A DNA stretch of 64,000 bases from Motilibacter peucedani (GCF_003634695.1 NZ_RBWV01000010.1:646185-710184), one strand, 5' to 3'. Shown: positions 31,998 to 44,242, counted from the stretch's first letter. Notes: generated from the letters alone by a model not told the origin. Numbers and translations are program-made.

Positions 31998-34900
31998 ATG
32001 CGCGCAGCACGCAGCCTGGCGACGCTGGCCGTCGCCGCACTCCTCGCGGCCGGGGCAGCCGCGCTCCCCGCCGGCCCGGCCGCGGCCCTCGAGAACGGCA
32101 CGGTGCCCGCCGCCGCCGCCAGCTCGTGGCAGACCAACGGCGTCGTCCGGGCCATCACCGTCGCCAACGGCATCGTCTACCTCGGCGGCGACTTCACGTC
32201 CGTGCGCCCTCCGGGGGCGGCGGCGGGCAGCGGTGAGGTGTCGCGCAGGTACCTCGCCGCCTTCAGCGCCTCTACGGGCGCGCTCGTGAGCTCGATCAAC
32301 CACACCGTCTCCGCGCCGGTCTACGGGCTCTCGACCAGCTCGGACGGCTCGCGGGTCTACCTCAGCGGCGACTTCACCAGCATCGACGGCGCCTCGCACG
32401 GCCGCGTGGCTGCGCTGTCCGCCGCCGGCGGCGGGCTGCTGCCCTGGGCGCCGAGCGTCAACGGGCGGGTCAACAGCGTCGTCGCGACGGCCACCACCGC
32501 GTACGTCGGCGGCTCGTTCTCGCAGGCCGGGGGCGGGGCGGCGACCCGGGTCGCCGCGCTGAGCGCGTCGACCGGAGCACGGGTGGCCGGCTTCTCGGCG
32601 AGCGCCGACAACGTCGTCTACTCGATGGCGCTGTCCGCGGCGGGCGACGTGCTCTACCTGGCGGGCGGCTTCCTCAGCGTCAACGGCAACACCGGCTACC
32701 ACGCCGCAGCGCCGGTCAGCGCGGCCACCGGTGCCCTGCTGCCCTTCTCCGCCGGGTCGGTGATCCCGCCCAAGAGCGCCACCTGCACCAGCGAGATGAA
32801 GACCGTCAAGACCGACGCAGGGGCCGTCTACTTCGGCGCCGAGGGCACCGGAGGCGGCTGCTTCGACGGGACCTTCTCGGCGCGGGTGTCCGACGGCACG
32901 CTGCGCTGGGTGAGCCGCTGCCTCGGCGCGACGCAGGGCATCGAGATCCTCAACGGCCTGCTCTACGAGGGCTCGCACGCCCACGACTGCAGCGCCGACA
33001 AGTCGGACCCCGACGCCTTCCCCGAGGTCGGCTGGTCGAGGGGGCTCTCGCGCCACCTGCTGGCGCGCAGCGCGAGCGACGGGCACGTCTCGTCGTGGTA
33101 CCCCAACACCAACGGCGGCCCCGGCGGCGCCGGCCTCGGCCCGCGCGTGCTCGCGACCGACGGCACGCAGCTGTTCGTCGGCGGCGAGTTCACCAGCGTC
33201 AACGGGCGCAACCAGCAGGGCTTCGTACGCTTCTCGCCCTCCACCGGCGACACCACCTCGCCCGCCCAGCCGGCGGCGCCGAGCGTCACGGCGAGGCCAG
33301 GAGGAGCGCTGGCGGTCTACGTGCAGTCACCGCTCGACACCGACGACACGGACCTGACCGTGCGCATCTACCGCGACGGCGGCTCCACGCCCATCGCCTC
33401 CGTGCCCGTGCACGCGCTGTTCTGGCGCGACCCTGTGGTGGGCGTCGAGGACGCCGGCCTGGCCGTCGGCAGCAGCCACACCTACACCGCCGACGCCGTC
33501 GAGACCTTCGGCACCCGGGTGTCGCCACGCTCGGCGGCCTCGCCCGCGGTGCAGGCGGTGGCGACTCTGCCGGCCTACTCGACCGCGGTCCTCGACGACT
33601 CGCCGAGGCTCTTCTGGCGGCTGGGCGACGTGCGCGCACCGGCTGCTGCCGACAGCTCGCCCAACCTGACCGGCGGGGTCTTCTCGCCGACGGGCGTGAG
33701 CTACGGCGTCGCCGGCAAGGGGCCGGGCGAGCTGGCGATCACCACCGACGGGGTCAGCGGGCTGCTCTCCAGCTCCGCGGCCGTGCCCGCCCCGACCGCC
33801 TTCAGCATCGAGGCGTGGTTCCGCACCACGACCACCTCGGGCGGCAAGATCCTCGGGTTCGGCAACCGGCAGGGAGGGCTCGACTTCAACGGGAACGCCG
33901 CGGTGAGCGGCTCCTACGACAAGCACGTCTACATGACCAACAACGGTCGGCTGGTCTTCGGGGTCTACACCGGGTCGCCGCAGACCATCACCTCGGCGAG
34001 CTCGTACAACGACGGCCAGTGGCATCACGTGGTCGGTACGCAAGGTGCGGCGGGGATGGCGCTCTACGTCGACGACGTACGCGTCGGCACCAACCCGACC
34101 ACGACGAACCAGTCGTTCTCCGGCTACTGGCGCGTGGGCGGGGACAACCTCGCCAGCTGGCCGAACGTGCCGACCAGTGCGTTCTTCGCCGGCACGATCG
34201 ACGACCCCGCGGTCTACCCGACAGCGCTCACCGCCGCGCAGGTCGACGCGCACTGGCGGGCGTCGGGACGCGGACCCGCCGACACGACGCCGCCCAAGAC
34301 GGCCATCACCTCGCCGGCGCCGGGCGCCAGCGTGCAGGGCCTGACGACCGTCTCCGCGACGGCGAGCGACGACACCGCCGTCGCGTCGGTGACCCTGCGG
34401 GTCGACGGGTCGGTGGTCGGCACGGACACCTCGGCGCCCTACGAGTTCGCGTGGGCAGCCAGCGGTGCCGGCAGCCACACGCTGGTCACCACGGCGCAGG
34501 ACGCCGCAGGCAACACGGGCTCGTCCAGCCCGGTCGTCGTCACGGTGACCAGCACGGGCGACACGACGCCCCCCGGACCGCCCGGTGCGACGACCGTCAC
34601 GGGCAGGGGCACCGACCACGTCGACCTCGCCTGGACGGCCGCGTCCGACGACCAGGGCGTCGCGGGCTACCGGCTGGTGCGTGACGGGACGGTGCTGCCG
34701 ACGGTCATCACGGGCCTCAGCACCACCGACACCGGGCTGGCGCCGGGCAGCCGGCACACGTGGACCGTGCGGGCCGTCGACACGTCGGGCAACGTCGGCC
34801 CGGACAGCGCGGCGGTCAGCGCGCGAACCCTGCTGTTCACCGACAGCTGGGCAGGTGCCGACGGCACGCCGTGGAGCAGCGCGTGGACGACCGGCACCTC

Positions 34901-35441
34901 CAACGGGACGGTCAGCACGCAGGCCGGCGGCGGCTCGCTGCTCGTGGGCAACGTCTCCGGTGCCTTCGCCCGCGCCCAGCTGACCGGCGCCGCGCCGCGC
35001 GCCGACACCGACACGGTGCTCTCCTACCGCTGGAGCTCGACCGGCGCGACGGGCTACCTGGACGTCTACGTCCGCGGCTCGGGCGGCTGGCAGAACGCCT
35101 ACCGGCCGCTGACCGGCTACGGCATCGAGGTGGCGTCGAACTCCACGACCGTGAGCCTGTCGCGCAACGTCAACGGCGTGCGGACGACTCTGAGCACCGT
35201 CAACGCCCAGAGCGTCACGACAGCCCGGCAGTGGCTGCGCATCCGGGTCACCGGCTCGACCGTGCAGTACCGCATCTGGCCCGACGGCTCGCCCGAGCCG
35301 GCCGCCTGGAGCTCCACCGTCACCGACACCGCGGTGACGGCACCGGGTCAGCTGTTCGTCTCGGCCGACCGCGGCTCGCAGAGCACGACCTCGCGCTCGG
35401 TCACCCTCGACGACCTGGTGGTGGCCGACCTCGCGCCCTGA
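31998..35441 (+). CDS. Large secreted mosaic protein: beta-propeller, LamG, Ig-like and Fn3 domains
   Basis: A 1147-aa exported protein. A Sec signal peptide ([21 protein letters not shown]) is cut near residue 30. Residues about 40-420 are propeller-like repeats with the recurring [10 protein letters not shown] / [10 protein letters not shown] / [12 protein letters not shown] motif. An Fn3-like segment follows, then a LamG/concanavalin domain (about 535-755, with WHHVVGTQ and LYVDDVRVG), an Ig-like domain after DTTPP (about 760-850), an Fn3 domain (about 855-945) and a C-terminal beta-sandwich. No LPxTG anchor or catalytic motif is seen, so adhesion or polymer binding is likely. The ATG follows AAGAGG. 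Confidence 0.85.
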   Translation: MRAARSLATLAVAALLAAGAAALPAGPAAALENGTVPAAAASSWQTNGVVRAITVANGIVYLGGDFTSVRPPGAAAGSGEVSRRYLAAFSASTGALVSSINHTVSAPVYGLSTSSDGSRVYLSGDFTSIDGASHGRVAALSAAGGGLLPWAPSVNGRVNSVVATATTAYVGGSFSQAGGGAATRVAALSASTGARVAGFSASADNVVYSMALSAAGDVLYLAGGFLSVNGNTGYHAAAPVSAATGALLPFSAGSVIPPKSATCTSEMKTVKTDAGAVYFGAEGTGGGCFDGTFSARVSDGTLRWVSRCLGATQGIEILNGLLYEGSHAHDCSADKSDPDAFPEVGWSRGLSRHLLARSASDGHVSSWYPNTNGGPGGAGLGPRVLATDGTQLFVGGEFTSVNGRNQQGFVRFSPSTGDTTSPAQPAAPSVTARPGGALAVYVQSPLDTDDTDLTVRIYRDGGSTPIASVPVHALFWRDPVVGVEDAGLAVGSSHTYTADAVETFGTRVSPRSAASPAVQAVATLPAYSTAVLDDSPRLFWRLGDVRAPAAADSSPNLTGGVFSPTGVSYGVAGKGPGELAITTDGVSGLLSSSAAVPAPTAFSIEAWFRTTTTSGGKILGFGNRQGGLDFNGNAAVSGSYDKHVYMTNNGRLVFGVYTGSPQTITSASSYNDGQWHHVVGTQGAAGMALYVDDVRVGTNPTTTNQSFSGYWRVGGDNLASWPNVPTSAFFAGTIDDPAVYPTALTAAQVDAHWRASGRGPADTTPPKTAITSPAPGASVQGLTTVSATASDDTAVASVTLRVDGSVVGTDTSAPYEFAWAASGAGSHTLVTTAQDAAGNTGSSSPVVVTVTSTGDTTPPGPPGATTVTGRGTDHVDLAWTAASDDQGVAGYRLVRDGTVLPTVITGLSTTDTGLAPGSRHTWTVRAVDTSGNVGPDSAAVSARTLLFTDSWAGADGTPWSSAWTTGTSNGTVSTQAGGGSLLVGNVSGAFARAQLTGAAPRADTDTVLSYRWSSTGATGYLDVYVRGSGGWQNAYRPLTGYGIEVASNSTTVSLSRNVNGVRTTLSTVNAQSVTTARQWLRIRVTGSTVQYRIWPDGSPEPAAWSSTVTDTAVTAPGQLFVSADRGSQSTTSRSVTLDDLVVADLAP

Positions 35442-35462
35442 CCGGGTGCGACACTCGGCCGG

Positions 35463-36218
35463 GTGTCCGCCGCCCACCTCGCGCTGCTCGTGGCGGCGGG
35501 GGTGGGCGCCGGGCTCGCCGGCAGCGTGACCGGCCTCGCCTCGCTGGTGAGCTACCCCGCCCTGCTCGCGACCGGCCTCTCACCGGTCAGCGCCAACGTC
35601 ACCAACACCGCGGCGCTCGTCTTCAGCGGCGTGGGCGCGACCCTCGGGTCGCGCCCGGAGCTGGCCGGGCAGCGTACGCGCGTGCTGCGGCTCTGCGCGG
35701 CGTCCGCGACCGGCGGCGTGCTGGGCGGGGCCCTGCTGCTGCTCACCCCGGAGGGCGGCTTCGAGCGCACCGTCCCGTGGCTCATCGGGCTGGCCTCGGT
35801 CTCGATCCTGCTGCGGCCGGTGCGGCTCGCTCGTGCGGTGGCGCATCCGGGTCACACCGACGGACGAGCCGTGCAGGCCGCTGTGCTCGCGGTGGCCATC
35901 TACGGCGGCTACTTCGGTGCCGGTGCAGGCGTCGTGCTGCTTGCCCTCCTGCTCGCGGTGACCGGTGAGCCGCTGCCGCGCTCGAACGCGGTCAAGAACG
36001 TCGTGCTGGGCGTGTCGAACGCGGTCGCGGCCGTCGCCTTCGCCGTCTTCGGTCCCGTCGACTGGTCTGCAGTGGTGCCCCTGGCTCTCGGCTTCCTCGC
36101 GGGCGGCCGGCTGGGGCCGGTGGTCGTACGCCGTGCGCCGGCGGGCGCGCTGCGTACGGTCATTGGCCTGGCCGGGATCGCGCTCGCCGTACGGCTCGGA
36201 GTGCAGGCGTACGGCTGA
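35463..36218 (+). CDS. Sulfite exporter TauE/SafE family protein
   Basis: A 251-aa membrane protein with about eight hydrophobic segments. The N-terminal AAGVGAGLAGSVTGLASLVSY and the middle YGGYFGAGAGVVLLALL are the paired half-repeats of the TauE/SafE (DUF81) family, which export sulfite or organosulfur anions. GTG 35463 has GACACT 7 nt upstream. The substrate is not proven. It converges on methionine aminopeptidase (6-bp gap). Confidence 0.88.
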   Translation: MSAAHLALLVAAGVGAGLAGSVTGLASLVSYPALLATGLSPVSANVTNTAALVFSGVGATLGSRPELAGQRTRVLRLCAASATGGVLGGALLLLTPEGGFERTVPWLIGLASVSILLRPVRLARAVAHPGHTDGRAVQAAVLAVAIYGGYFGAGAGVVLLALLLAVTGEPLPRSNAVKNVVLGVSNAVAAVAFAVFGPVDWSAVVPLALGFLAGGRLGPVVVRRAPAGALRTVIGLAGIALAVRLGVQAYG

Positions 36219-36224
36219 GGTCCC

Positions 36225-36998
36225 TCACGCTGCCGGGGGCAGCGTGAGCACCTCCGCGCCGTCGCGCGTGATGGCGACCGTGTGCTCGCTGTGGGCGGTG
36301 CGGGCACCGGTCGCGCTGCGCAGCGTCCAGCCGTCGGCGTCGGTCACCAGCGTGGCCGTGTCCGCCATGACCCAGGGCTCCAGCGCGAGCAGCAGTCCCG
36401 GGCGGAGCTTGAAGCCCCGGCCGGGCCGGCCGTCGTTGGGCACGTGCGGGTCCTGGTGCATCGTCGAGCCCACGCCGTGGCCGCCGAACTCGGTGTTGAC
36501 GGGGTAGCCGGCGGCGCGGAGCACCGTGCCGATGGCGTGCGAGAGGTCGCCGACGCGGGCGCCCGGCCGTGCTGCGGCGATGCCTGCGGCCAGCGCTTCC
36601 CGGGTGGCCGTGATCATCGCGGTGTCCTCCGGTCGTCCCTGGCCCACGACGAAGCTGACGGCCGAGTCGGCCACGACGCCGTCGAGCGAGACCGCGAGGT
36701 CGAGGGTCACCAGGTCGCCGTCGACGACCGCGTAGTCGTGGGGCAGGCCGTGGAGGACGGCGTCGTTGACCGAGGTGCAGATGTAGTGGCCGAACGGTCC
36801 GCGACCGAACGACGGCGCGTAGTCGACGTAGCAGGACTCCGCGCCGGCGTCCTCGATCATCGAGCGCGTCCACGCGTCGATGTCGAGCAGGTTGGTGCCG
36901 ACCTGGCAGCGAGCCTTCGCCGTCTGGAGGATGGTGGCGACGAGCGCGCCGACCGCCCGGGCGCGCGGCAGCTGGGCCGGGTCGAGGATCTCGATCAC
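36225..36998 (-). CDS. map: Type I methionine aminopeptidase
   Basis: A 257-aa enzyme that removes initiator methionine. The pita-bread metal ligands are visible: substrate His in LHGLP, two Asp in DLAVSLDGVVADSA, His in GGHGVGSTMH, Glu in LEPWVM and Glu in HSEHTVA. GTG 36998 is preceded by GAGAGGCG; a TTG start at 37019 is possible and would add seven residues. It is divergent from an XRE-type gene across 64 bp. This may be a second methionine aminopeptidase, since the housekeeping copy usually lies near secY. Confidence 0.88.
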   Translation of the reverse strand: MIEILDPAQLPRARAVGALVATILQTAKARCQVGTNLLDIDAWTRSMIEDAGAESCYVDYAPSFGRGPFGHYICTSVNDAVLHGLPHDYAVVDGDLVTLDLAVSLDGVVADSAVSFVVGQGRPEDTAMITATREALAAGIAAARPGARVGDLSHAIGTVLRAAGYPVNTEFGGHGVGSTMHQDPHVPNDGRPGRGFKLRPGLLLALEPWVMADTATLVTDADGWTLRSATGARTAHSEHTVAITRDGAEVLTLPPAA

Positions 36999-37049
36999 GT
37001 GGCGCCTCTCGCAGTCCAATAACTATCCCGGACAGCGTAGCCCGTCCGC

Positions 37050-37055
37050 TAGCAT
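37050..37055 (+). promoter_or_regulatory. Leaderless -10 element for the XRE gene at 37063
   Basis: TAGCAT, 7 nt before the ATG. Confidence 0.5.
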
Positions 37056-37062
37056 CGCGGCC

Positions 37063-37365
37063 ATGGTGCGACTCCCGCTCACCCCCGCGGAGGTCGAGCG
37101 CGGGCGGCGTCTCGGCGCCCTGCTGCGCGGCGCCCGGGGGGACCGGCCGCTGGTGGCGACGGCGCTGGATGCGGGCGTCTCGCCCGAGACGCTGCGCAAG
37201 ATCGAGTCAGGCCGCGTGGCGACCCCCGCGTTCTCCACCGTCGCCGCCGTCGCCCGGGTGCTGGGCCTGTCGCTCGACGCGCTCTGGACCGAGCTGCACA
37301 CCCCGGCGGCACCGTCGGACGTGCGGCAGCCGGTCGAGGGTGCGAGCGACCGCCTGGTGTCCTGA
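37063..37365 (+). CDS. XRE family transcriptional regulator
   Basis: A 100-aa helix-turn-helix protein: LGALLRGARGDRPLVATALDAGVSPETLRKIESGRVATP is a Cro/C1-type domain, with SPETLRKIESG as the recognition part. It is divergent from map and may control it or itself. TAGCAT 7 nt upstream of ATG 37063 supports leaderless translation. No additional sensor domain is present. Confidence 0.82.
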   Translation: MVRLPLTPAEVERGRRLGALLRGARGDRPLVATALDAGVSPETLRKIESGRVATPAFSTVAAVARVLGLSLDALWTELHTPAAPSDVRQPVEGASDRLVS

Positions 37366-37389
37366 CCCCTGCACCGCCTCGTTCTGCGG

Positions 37390-37408
37390 GCGCAACCGGT
37401 GGTTGCGC
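37390..37408. promoter_or_regulatory. Operator 1, GCGCAACC-GGT-GGTTGCGC
   Basis: Perfect 8+3+8 palindrome overlapping a -35-like TTGCGC (37403-37408), with a -10-like TACGTT at 37427-37432. It shares GCAACC-N3-GGTTGC with operator 2. It lies upstream of the SRPBCC-ArsR-SRPBCC operon, so the encoded ArsR protein is the likely ligand. Confidence 0.65.
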
Positions 37409-37432
37409 TTGTTGGTCGACAAGGCGTACGTT

Positions 37433-37455
37433 TCTCGCAACCGATGGTTGCGAGA
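37433..37455. promoter_or_regulatory. Operator 2, TCTCGCAACC-GAT-GGTTGCGAGA
   Basis: Perfect 10+3+10 palindrome starting right after the -10-like TACGTT, centred 45 bp from operator 1. Bound together, the two sites would bracket the promoter. Confidence 0.68.
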
Positions 37456-37467
37456 GAGGGGACAGCA

Positions 37468-37929
37468 GTGGGGCTGGGATCGATCGAGCGGCGCGTGCAC
37501 GTCGACGCATCACCCGACGTGGTGTTCGAGGTGGTCAGCGACCCCGTCCACGTGCAGCAGTGGTGGCCCGACGAGGCCCACTACGACAGCACGCCGGGCA
37601 GCCCCGGCGACATCGTGTTCGGCAAGGCGGGGGAGCGGGTGGTGGTCGGCTTCGAGGTCGTGGAAGTGCTGCCACCACGCCGGTTCTCCTTCCGGTGGAC
37701 TCAGCCGGCAGGGGAGCCGGCCGCCATCGGCAACTCGTTCCTCGTCACCTTCGAGCTCGAGCCCGCCGGCGACGGGACCCTGCTGCACATGACCGAGACC
37801 GGGTTCCGCGAGCGCGGCTGGGAGGCCGCAGTGCTCGAGGAGACCTACCGCGACCACGAGCACGGGTGGGACCACCACCTCGCACGGCTGGCGCCCTACG
37901 TCGCCGCCCGACTCGCGGGTGCGCGGTGA
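37468..37929 (+). CDS. SRPBCC (AHSA1-like) protein
   Basis: A 153-aa START-like domain protein: IERRVHVDASPDVVFEVVSDPVHVQQWWPD is the usual beginning with the Trp-Trp-Pro turn, and HMTETGF and HEHGWDHHLARL mark the end. Proteins of this group are often paired with ArsR regulators in actinobacteria and bind hydrophobic compounds. GTG 37468 follows GAGAGAGGGG. First gene of a three-gene coupled operon; its stop overlaps the arsR-type start (GTGA). Confidence 0.82.
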   Translation: MGLGSIERRVHVDASPDVVFEVVSDPVHVQQWWPDEAHYDSTPGSPGDIVFGKAGERVVVGFEVVEVLPPRRFSFRWTQPAGEPAAIGNSFLVTFELEPAGDGTLLHMTETGFRERGWEAAVLEETYRDHEHGWDHHLARLAPYVAARLAGAR

Positions 37930-38279
37930 CGGTCGCCGTCGACGACCGGTTGTGGTCTGCAGTGGGCGACCCGACCCGACGCCGGATGCTCGACCTGCTG
38001 CTGGCAGCAGGAGGCGGCACCGCGACCACCCTGAGCGCCCAGCTCCCGGTGACGCGGCAGGCGGTGGCCAAGCACCTGGTGGTGCTCGACCGCGCCGGTC
38101 TCGTCCACGCCACGACGGCAGGTCGGGAGAAGCACTACCACGTCGACTCAGCGCAGCTCGAGCGCGCCGTCGCTCAGCTGGCCGAGGTCGGCGCCACGTG
38201 GGACCGGCGACTGCGCCGGATCCAGCAGATCGCCGAGGCGGTCGCGACGAGCACGAGGAAGGACGCGCACGATGGCTGA
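37926..38279 (+). CDS. ArsR/SmtB family transcriptional repressor
   Basis: A 117-aa winged helix protein: WSAVGDPTRRRMLDLLLA opens the domain, LPVTRQAVAKHLVVLDRAGLV is the recognition helix and wing, and GREKHYHVD follows. There are no metal-binding cysteine pairs, so it is the SRPBCC-associated type rather than a metal sensor. It overlaps the upstream SRPBCC gene by GTGA and the downstream one by 8 bp. It probably represses its own operon through the palindromes at 37390-37455. Confidence 0.85.
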   Translation: MTVAVDDRLWSAVGDPTRRRMLDLLLAAGGGTATTLSAQLPVTRQAVAKHLVVLDRAGLVHATTAGREKHYHVDSAQLERAVAQLAEVGATWDRRLRRIQQIAEAVATSTRKDAHDG

Positions 38280-38715
38280 CATCCTGCACCGCATCGGAGT
38301 CGAAGGGTCGACACCGCAGGCGGTCTACGAGGCGATCACCACGATGGACGGGCTGTCCGGCTGGTGGGCGGAGAAGACGACCGGGTCGACCGAGGTCGGC
38401 GGCGTGGTCGAGTTCCGGTTCCGTCCCGGCGGGTTCGACATGCAGGTCGTCGAGCTCGAGCCCGGCAGCCACGTCCGTTGGCTGGTCGTCGACGGGCCGG
38501 CCGAGTGGGTCGGTACGCACGTCGACTGGCGGCTGCGGCAGGACGGCGACTTCACCATCGTCCTGTTCAGGCACGAGGGCTGGCGTGAGCCGGTCGAGTT
38601 CATGAGCCACTGCAGCACGAAGTGGGCGACCTACCTGCTCAGCCTCAAGCAGCTGCTCGAGACGGGGACGGGCGCGCCCGACCCTCGCGACCTGCAGATC
38701 AGCGACTGGCACTAG
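38272..38715 (+). CDS. SRPBCC family protein
   Basis: A 147-aa START-like protein: ILHRIGVEGSTPQAVYEAITTMDGLSGWWAEKT, with a GWW turn, then RFRPGGFDMQVVELEPG and a C-terminal helix (LSLKQLLETG). A second member of the fold in the same operon, distinct from the first. ATG 38272, inside the end of the ArsR gene (8-bp overlap). It converges on the HNH gene, and the two genes overlap at their 3' ends. Confidence 0.82.
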   Translation: MADILHRIGVEGSTPQAVYEAITTMDGLSGWWAEKTTGSTEVGGVVEFRFRPGGFDMQVVELEPGSHVRWLVVDGPAEWVGTHVDWRLRQDGDFTIVLFRHEGWREPVEFMSHCSTKWATYLLSLKQLLETGTGAPDPRDLQISDWH

Positions 38716-40070
38716 TCCTCGTCGCTGGTGAAGGGCAGGGGGAGGGTGGCGCCGGGGTTGCGGTCAGGGCGTGGACTGCTGGTGTGGGTGGCCCGCCCCG
38801 GGGTGAGCGGATCTGGAACAGGCCGGGTCTGGCGGGGTCGGGTTCGACGGTCCAGCCGTCCCCGTGGACGAGGTGGTGGCAGCGTTCGCAGAGCAGGCAC
38901 TCGTTGACCAGGTCGGTGGGGCCGGAGTCGCGGGCCCAGTGCTTGATGTGGTGGACCTGGACGGTGCGGTTCTCGCAGCCGGGGGTGATGCACCCGCCGT
39001 CACGGACCCACGCGGCCTTGACGTGCGACTTCGGGGCGAGGCGTATCTCCCGGCCGAGGGCGAGCGGCTCGCCCCACTCGCTCACGATCACCGGGGTGAG
39101 GTCGCAGGCGCAGGTGAGCCGTGCGAGCGCAGCAGGGCCGAACGAGCGCCCGACCAGGGCCGCGAGCCCGCTCGCCGCGAGCCCGGCCGCAGCCGCCGCC
39201 GCACTGCCACCGCCGCCACCGACCCCGGCGCCGGCTGCCGCAGTGAGTTCGGCGCGCAGGGTGGGCAGGTCGAGCACGAGGCTCAGGTGCGGGGCGACCC
39301 CGCCGACGGTCGGGGCCTGGCCGGTGGCGAGGGCGGTGGCGGCGAACTGGACGAGGGTGTCGGCGGTGCGTTGGGCCTTGGTGCGCGGGTCGGGGCTGCC
39401 GTCGGGCAGGGCCTGGCGCCCGGAGCAGGCGTCGAACGCGGCCTGAACCAGGGCGCCGTCGGCGGGGTCGAGCAACCCGGACAGGGTCCACGTGCCGTCG
39501 AACCCGGGGGTGATGTTCAGGTGGCGCAGCGCGCGCTGGCGTTCGGCGCGCGCGGTGGCGGTCTCGTCGGGGTCGACGACCTGCACGAGCCGATCGACGG
39601 CGAGGCGGAGCTGGTCCGGGCTGGAGGTGCGGGCCAGCCCGAGCAGGGTGTCCTCTGCCTGCTCCATGGTAGGAGTGCCGAGCTTGCAGCGGCCGCGGGT
39701 GAGGGCGTCGACGTGCGCGGCGTCGATCTCCGCGGCGGCCAGGGCGGTGGCGGTCTTCGGCAGCTCCGCGCAGGTGCGGGCCCGGGACAGCCGGGTCCGG
39801 GCGGCGCGGCCTCGAGACGCAGCTGGTGTGCCGCAGCCACGCCGCGGTGGAGGGCGCGGCGTCGAGCCGGTAGGCCTCCCGCGCGTCCACCGTAGACAGG
39901 GTCGCCGCTTCGAGCGCGTCGAGCTTCGCGCGGACCGCCGCAAGTGCCTTGAGCCGTGACAGCAGCCCTTCGGAGGTCGCGGTACCTAGGGTGTCCGGGT
40001 CGCTGGACAGCAGGGCATCGAGGGTGCCGGTCATCGACTCCCACGCCCGCGACTCCGCTGCTGCGATCAC
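38699..40070 (-). pseudogene. HNH endonuclease with DUF222 domain, frameshifted near 39820
   Basis: The N-terminal frame (to about 39820) encodes MTGTLDALLSSDPD..., then AWLRHTSCVS; the family pattern (SRGRAARTRLSRA) continues in another frame down to 38699. The C-terminal HNH part is intact: CITPGCENRTVQVHH, IKHWARDSGPT, NLLCERCHH-like ending and HGDGW. A second possible slip near 38800 would give the acidic end PFTSDED. GTG 40070 is chosen because TAGGTT lies 7 nt upstream. DUF222-HNH proteins are multi-copy in actinomycetes. Either decay or a sequence error. Confidence 0.75.
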
Positions 40071-40077
40071 ATCCCGG

Positions 40078-40083
40078 AACCTA
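40078..40083 (-). promoter_or_regulatory. Leaderless -10 element for the HNH gene
   Basis: TAGGTT on the minus strand, 7 nt before GTG 40070. Confidence 0.45.
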
Positions 40084-40216
40084 CAAGCCACCACCGACAG
40101 AGTTGCAGGTCGTGAAAAGCCTACGCAGCAGTACATCCCGCATGCATAGCGTCACCGACGCCCGGCCCGAATGCCTCTGCATGCCACTTGCCGCCAGGCG
40201 GCTGGACCGCCGCGCC

Positions 40217-41053
40217 TCAGCGGCCCGTCGCCCAGACCAGCAGCGGTGAGCCGTCGACGGGCTCAGGGTGCACAGGGCTTCCGTCCGGAGCGACCGCCGG
40301 ACCGCTGTCCGGGCGGGTGACGCCGACGGCGGACACGACGGAGTCGCCGTCGCTCTCGTAGCTCAGGACGGTGGGCTCGCTGTCGGCCGGGACGCTCGAG
40401 GTGCCGTCCGCGGTCACGACGCACAGCGACCCGCCCGCAACGGCGTACGCGACGACGCCGTTCGTCAGCCGGGTGACCGGCCGCGTCGCCGGGTGCGAGC
40501 ACGTGTCGCCGTCAGCGGGCGACGCTCCGACCAGCGTCGCGAACGCCGCCCAGCCGAGCAGAGCGGCGGCTGCGGCCCCGGCCACGAACCGGTGGGCAGG
40601 CAGCAGCGCGGGGAGCCGCCGCGTACCGGTCAGTGCGAGCGCCGCACCCGTCGCGGCGAGGCCCAGGACCCCGCCCACCGTGTTGTTGAGGATGTCGTCG
40701 ACGTCGAACGAGCGCCAGGCACGGCCGACCGCGAGCGACCCGAGCAGCTGGCCGGTCTCGATGGCCACCGGGACGGCAACGCACACCAGCAGCAGCTGCT
40801 CGTAGCGCCGGCGCACGACCAGCGGCAGCAGCAGACCGAGCGGGACGGTCATCAGCACGTTGCGCTCGGTCTCCCACCCGCCGAGCAGGTCGGGCCGGTG
40901 CAGGTGCAGGTTGGCGCTCGGGGCGTCGTGCGAGGCGCCCGGCACCGGCGGCCCGGGCAGCGGAAGGAAGGCAGCGCCGGCGAGCACGAGCAGGTAGGCG
41001 CACAGGGCAGCGGTCGCCAGTCGCTGCGCGGCGCGGGAACGCAGGTCGGTCAC
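40217..41053 (-). CDS. VanZ family membrane protein
   Basis: A 278-aa membrane protein. About five hydrophobic helices; ERNVLMTVPLGLLLPL and RSFDVDDILNNTVGGVLGL are the VanZ-like motifs (N-x3-F/V-P-G and D-x-x-D-x-x-N-N-x-x-G). A C-terminal region of about 100 residues beyond the last helix has two cysteines and is probably outside the membrane. VanZ relatives affect teicoplanin resistance in some bacteria; most have no known role. GTG 41053 follows GGGAGG. Confidence 0.83.
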   Translation of the reverse strand: MTDLRSRAAQRLATAALCAYLLVLAGAAFLPLPGPPVPGASHDAPSANLHLHRPDLLGGWETERNVLMTVPLGLLLPLVVRRRYEQLLLVCVAVPVAIETGQLLGSLAVGRAWRSFDVDDILNNTVGGVLGLAATGAALALTGTRRLPALLPAHRFVAGAAAAALLGWAAFATLVGASPADGDTCSHPATRPVTRLTNGVVAYAVAGGSLCVVTADGTSSVPADSEPTVLSYESDGDSVVSAVGVTRPDSGPAVAPDGSPVHPEPVDGSPLLVWATGR

Positions 41054-41131
41054 GGCTCGAGCCTCCCGCGGCGGGGCGGTCCGGGGATCACCCTGAGGTG
41101 CCGAGGGGCTGGTCCGCGGGTACCGCTCCGC

Positions 41132-41485
41132 TCAGGCAGGCTGCCACAGCTCGATGCGGTTGCCCTCCGGGTCGGTCACCCAGCCGAAGCGGCCGACTCC
41201 CTCCATGTCCTGCACCTCGGCGGCGACGTCGGCGCCCGCAGCGCGCAGCTGGGCGAGCATCGCGTCCAGATCACGGACCCGGAAGCCCAGCATCACCCGC
41301 TGGTCGAGCGAGCCGAAGTAGTCGGTGTCGGCCTCGAAGGCGGCGACGACGGTCGGCCCGTCGGCCTGCTGCCAGACGCCGGTCTCGTCGCTGGCCAGGC
41401 CCAGCGCCTCGCGGTACCACGCGCCCAGCGCAGCCGGGTCGGACGCCCGCACGAACAACCCGCCGATGCCCAGGACATGCTCCAT
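41132..41485 (-). CDS. VOC family protein (glyoxalase/bleomycin-resistance fold)
   Basis: A 117-aa vicinal-oxygen-chelate protein: [25 protein letters not shown] is the first beta-alpha unit, and [16 protein letters not shown] the last strand with its metal-ligand Glu. Function may be dioxygenase, isomerase or drug binding. ATG 41485; the open frame upstream to 41635 is not family-like. It is divergent from the GH13 gene across 112 bp. Confidence 0.83.
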   Translation of the reverse strand: MEHVLGIGGLFVRASDPAALGAWYREALGLASDETGVWQQADGPTVVAAFEADTDYFGSLDQRVMLGFRVRDLDAMLAQLRAAGADVAAEVQDMEGVGRFGWVTDPEGNRIELWQPA

Positions 41486-41597
41486 GCAGCACAGTGTGCA
41501 GGAGCGGCGACCGGGGCACAGGATGCGCACCGGGTCGCGGGACGAGCTGGACCGGGAGGCGCGCCCGTCGGGGCGCGCGGGGGAGGAGAGGCGGAGC

Positions 41598-43831
<2,234 letters not shown>

Positions 43832-43835
<4 letters not shown>

Positions 43836-44179
43836 CTCCGGACCACGCCCCCACTGTGCACCGGGCGGACCTCGACGCCGCCGCCCTCGCGCAGCACCGG
43901 ATTGGTGCGCGCGAGCGCGAGCGCTGCGTCCAGGTCGGGGGCCTCGACGACGTAGAAGCCCGCCACGACGTGGGAGGCGTCGACGAACGGGCCCTCCGTG
44001 GTGCCGTCGGGGCGCAGGGACCTGGCCATCGAGCGAGGCGTCAGCGCGTAGGCGACGAGCATGGACTCGGCGGCGACGAGCTCCTCGGCGTGCTCGTCGC
44101 ACGACTCGGTGTCGGCGGCCGTGGCGTCCGGCGCGTGCGCCGAGTCCGGCGCGTAGATCAGGACGGCGTACTGCCCCAC
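43832..44179 (-). CDS. YciI family protein
   Basis: A 115-aa YCII-related (dimeric alpha-beta barrel) protein. [11 protein letters not shown] at the start, the acidic middle and [25 protein letters not shown] are typical of the DGPF-type YciI group often encoded near ECF sigma factors. Function unknown. GTG 44179 follows GAGGGAGAGA. It converges on the GH13 gene with overlapping stops and is divergent from the MBL gene. Confidence 0.85.
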
Positions 44180-44236
44180 GGTGTCTCTCCCTCGTCGGCC
44201 AGCACCTGTCGTGGCCCAGTGTGCCCCCGTCGCCGC

Positions 44237-44242
44237 TAGCCT
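44237..44242 (+). promoter_or_regulatory. Leaderless -10 element for the MBL-fold gene
   Basis: TAGCCT, 6 nt before ATG 44249. Confidence 0.5.

Noticed and set aside
38699..40070. Homing endonuclease or self-mobile element
   Set aside because: DUF222-HNH genes are common in actinomycetes and no intron, intein or flanking repeat was found.
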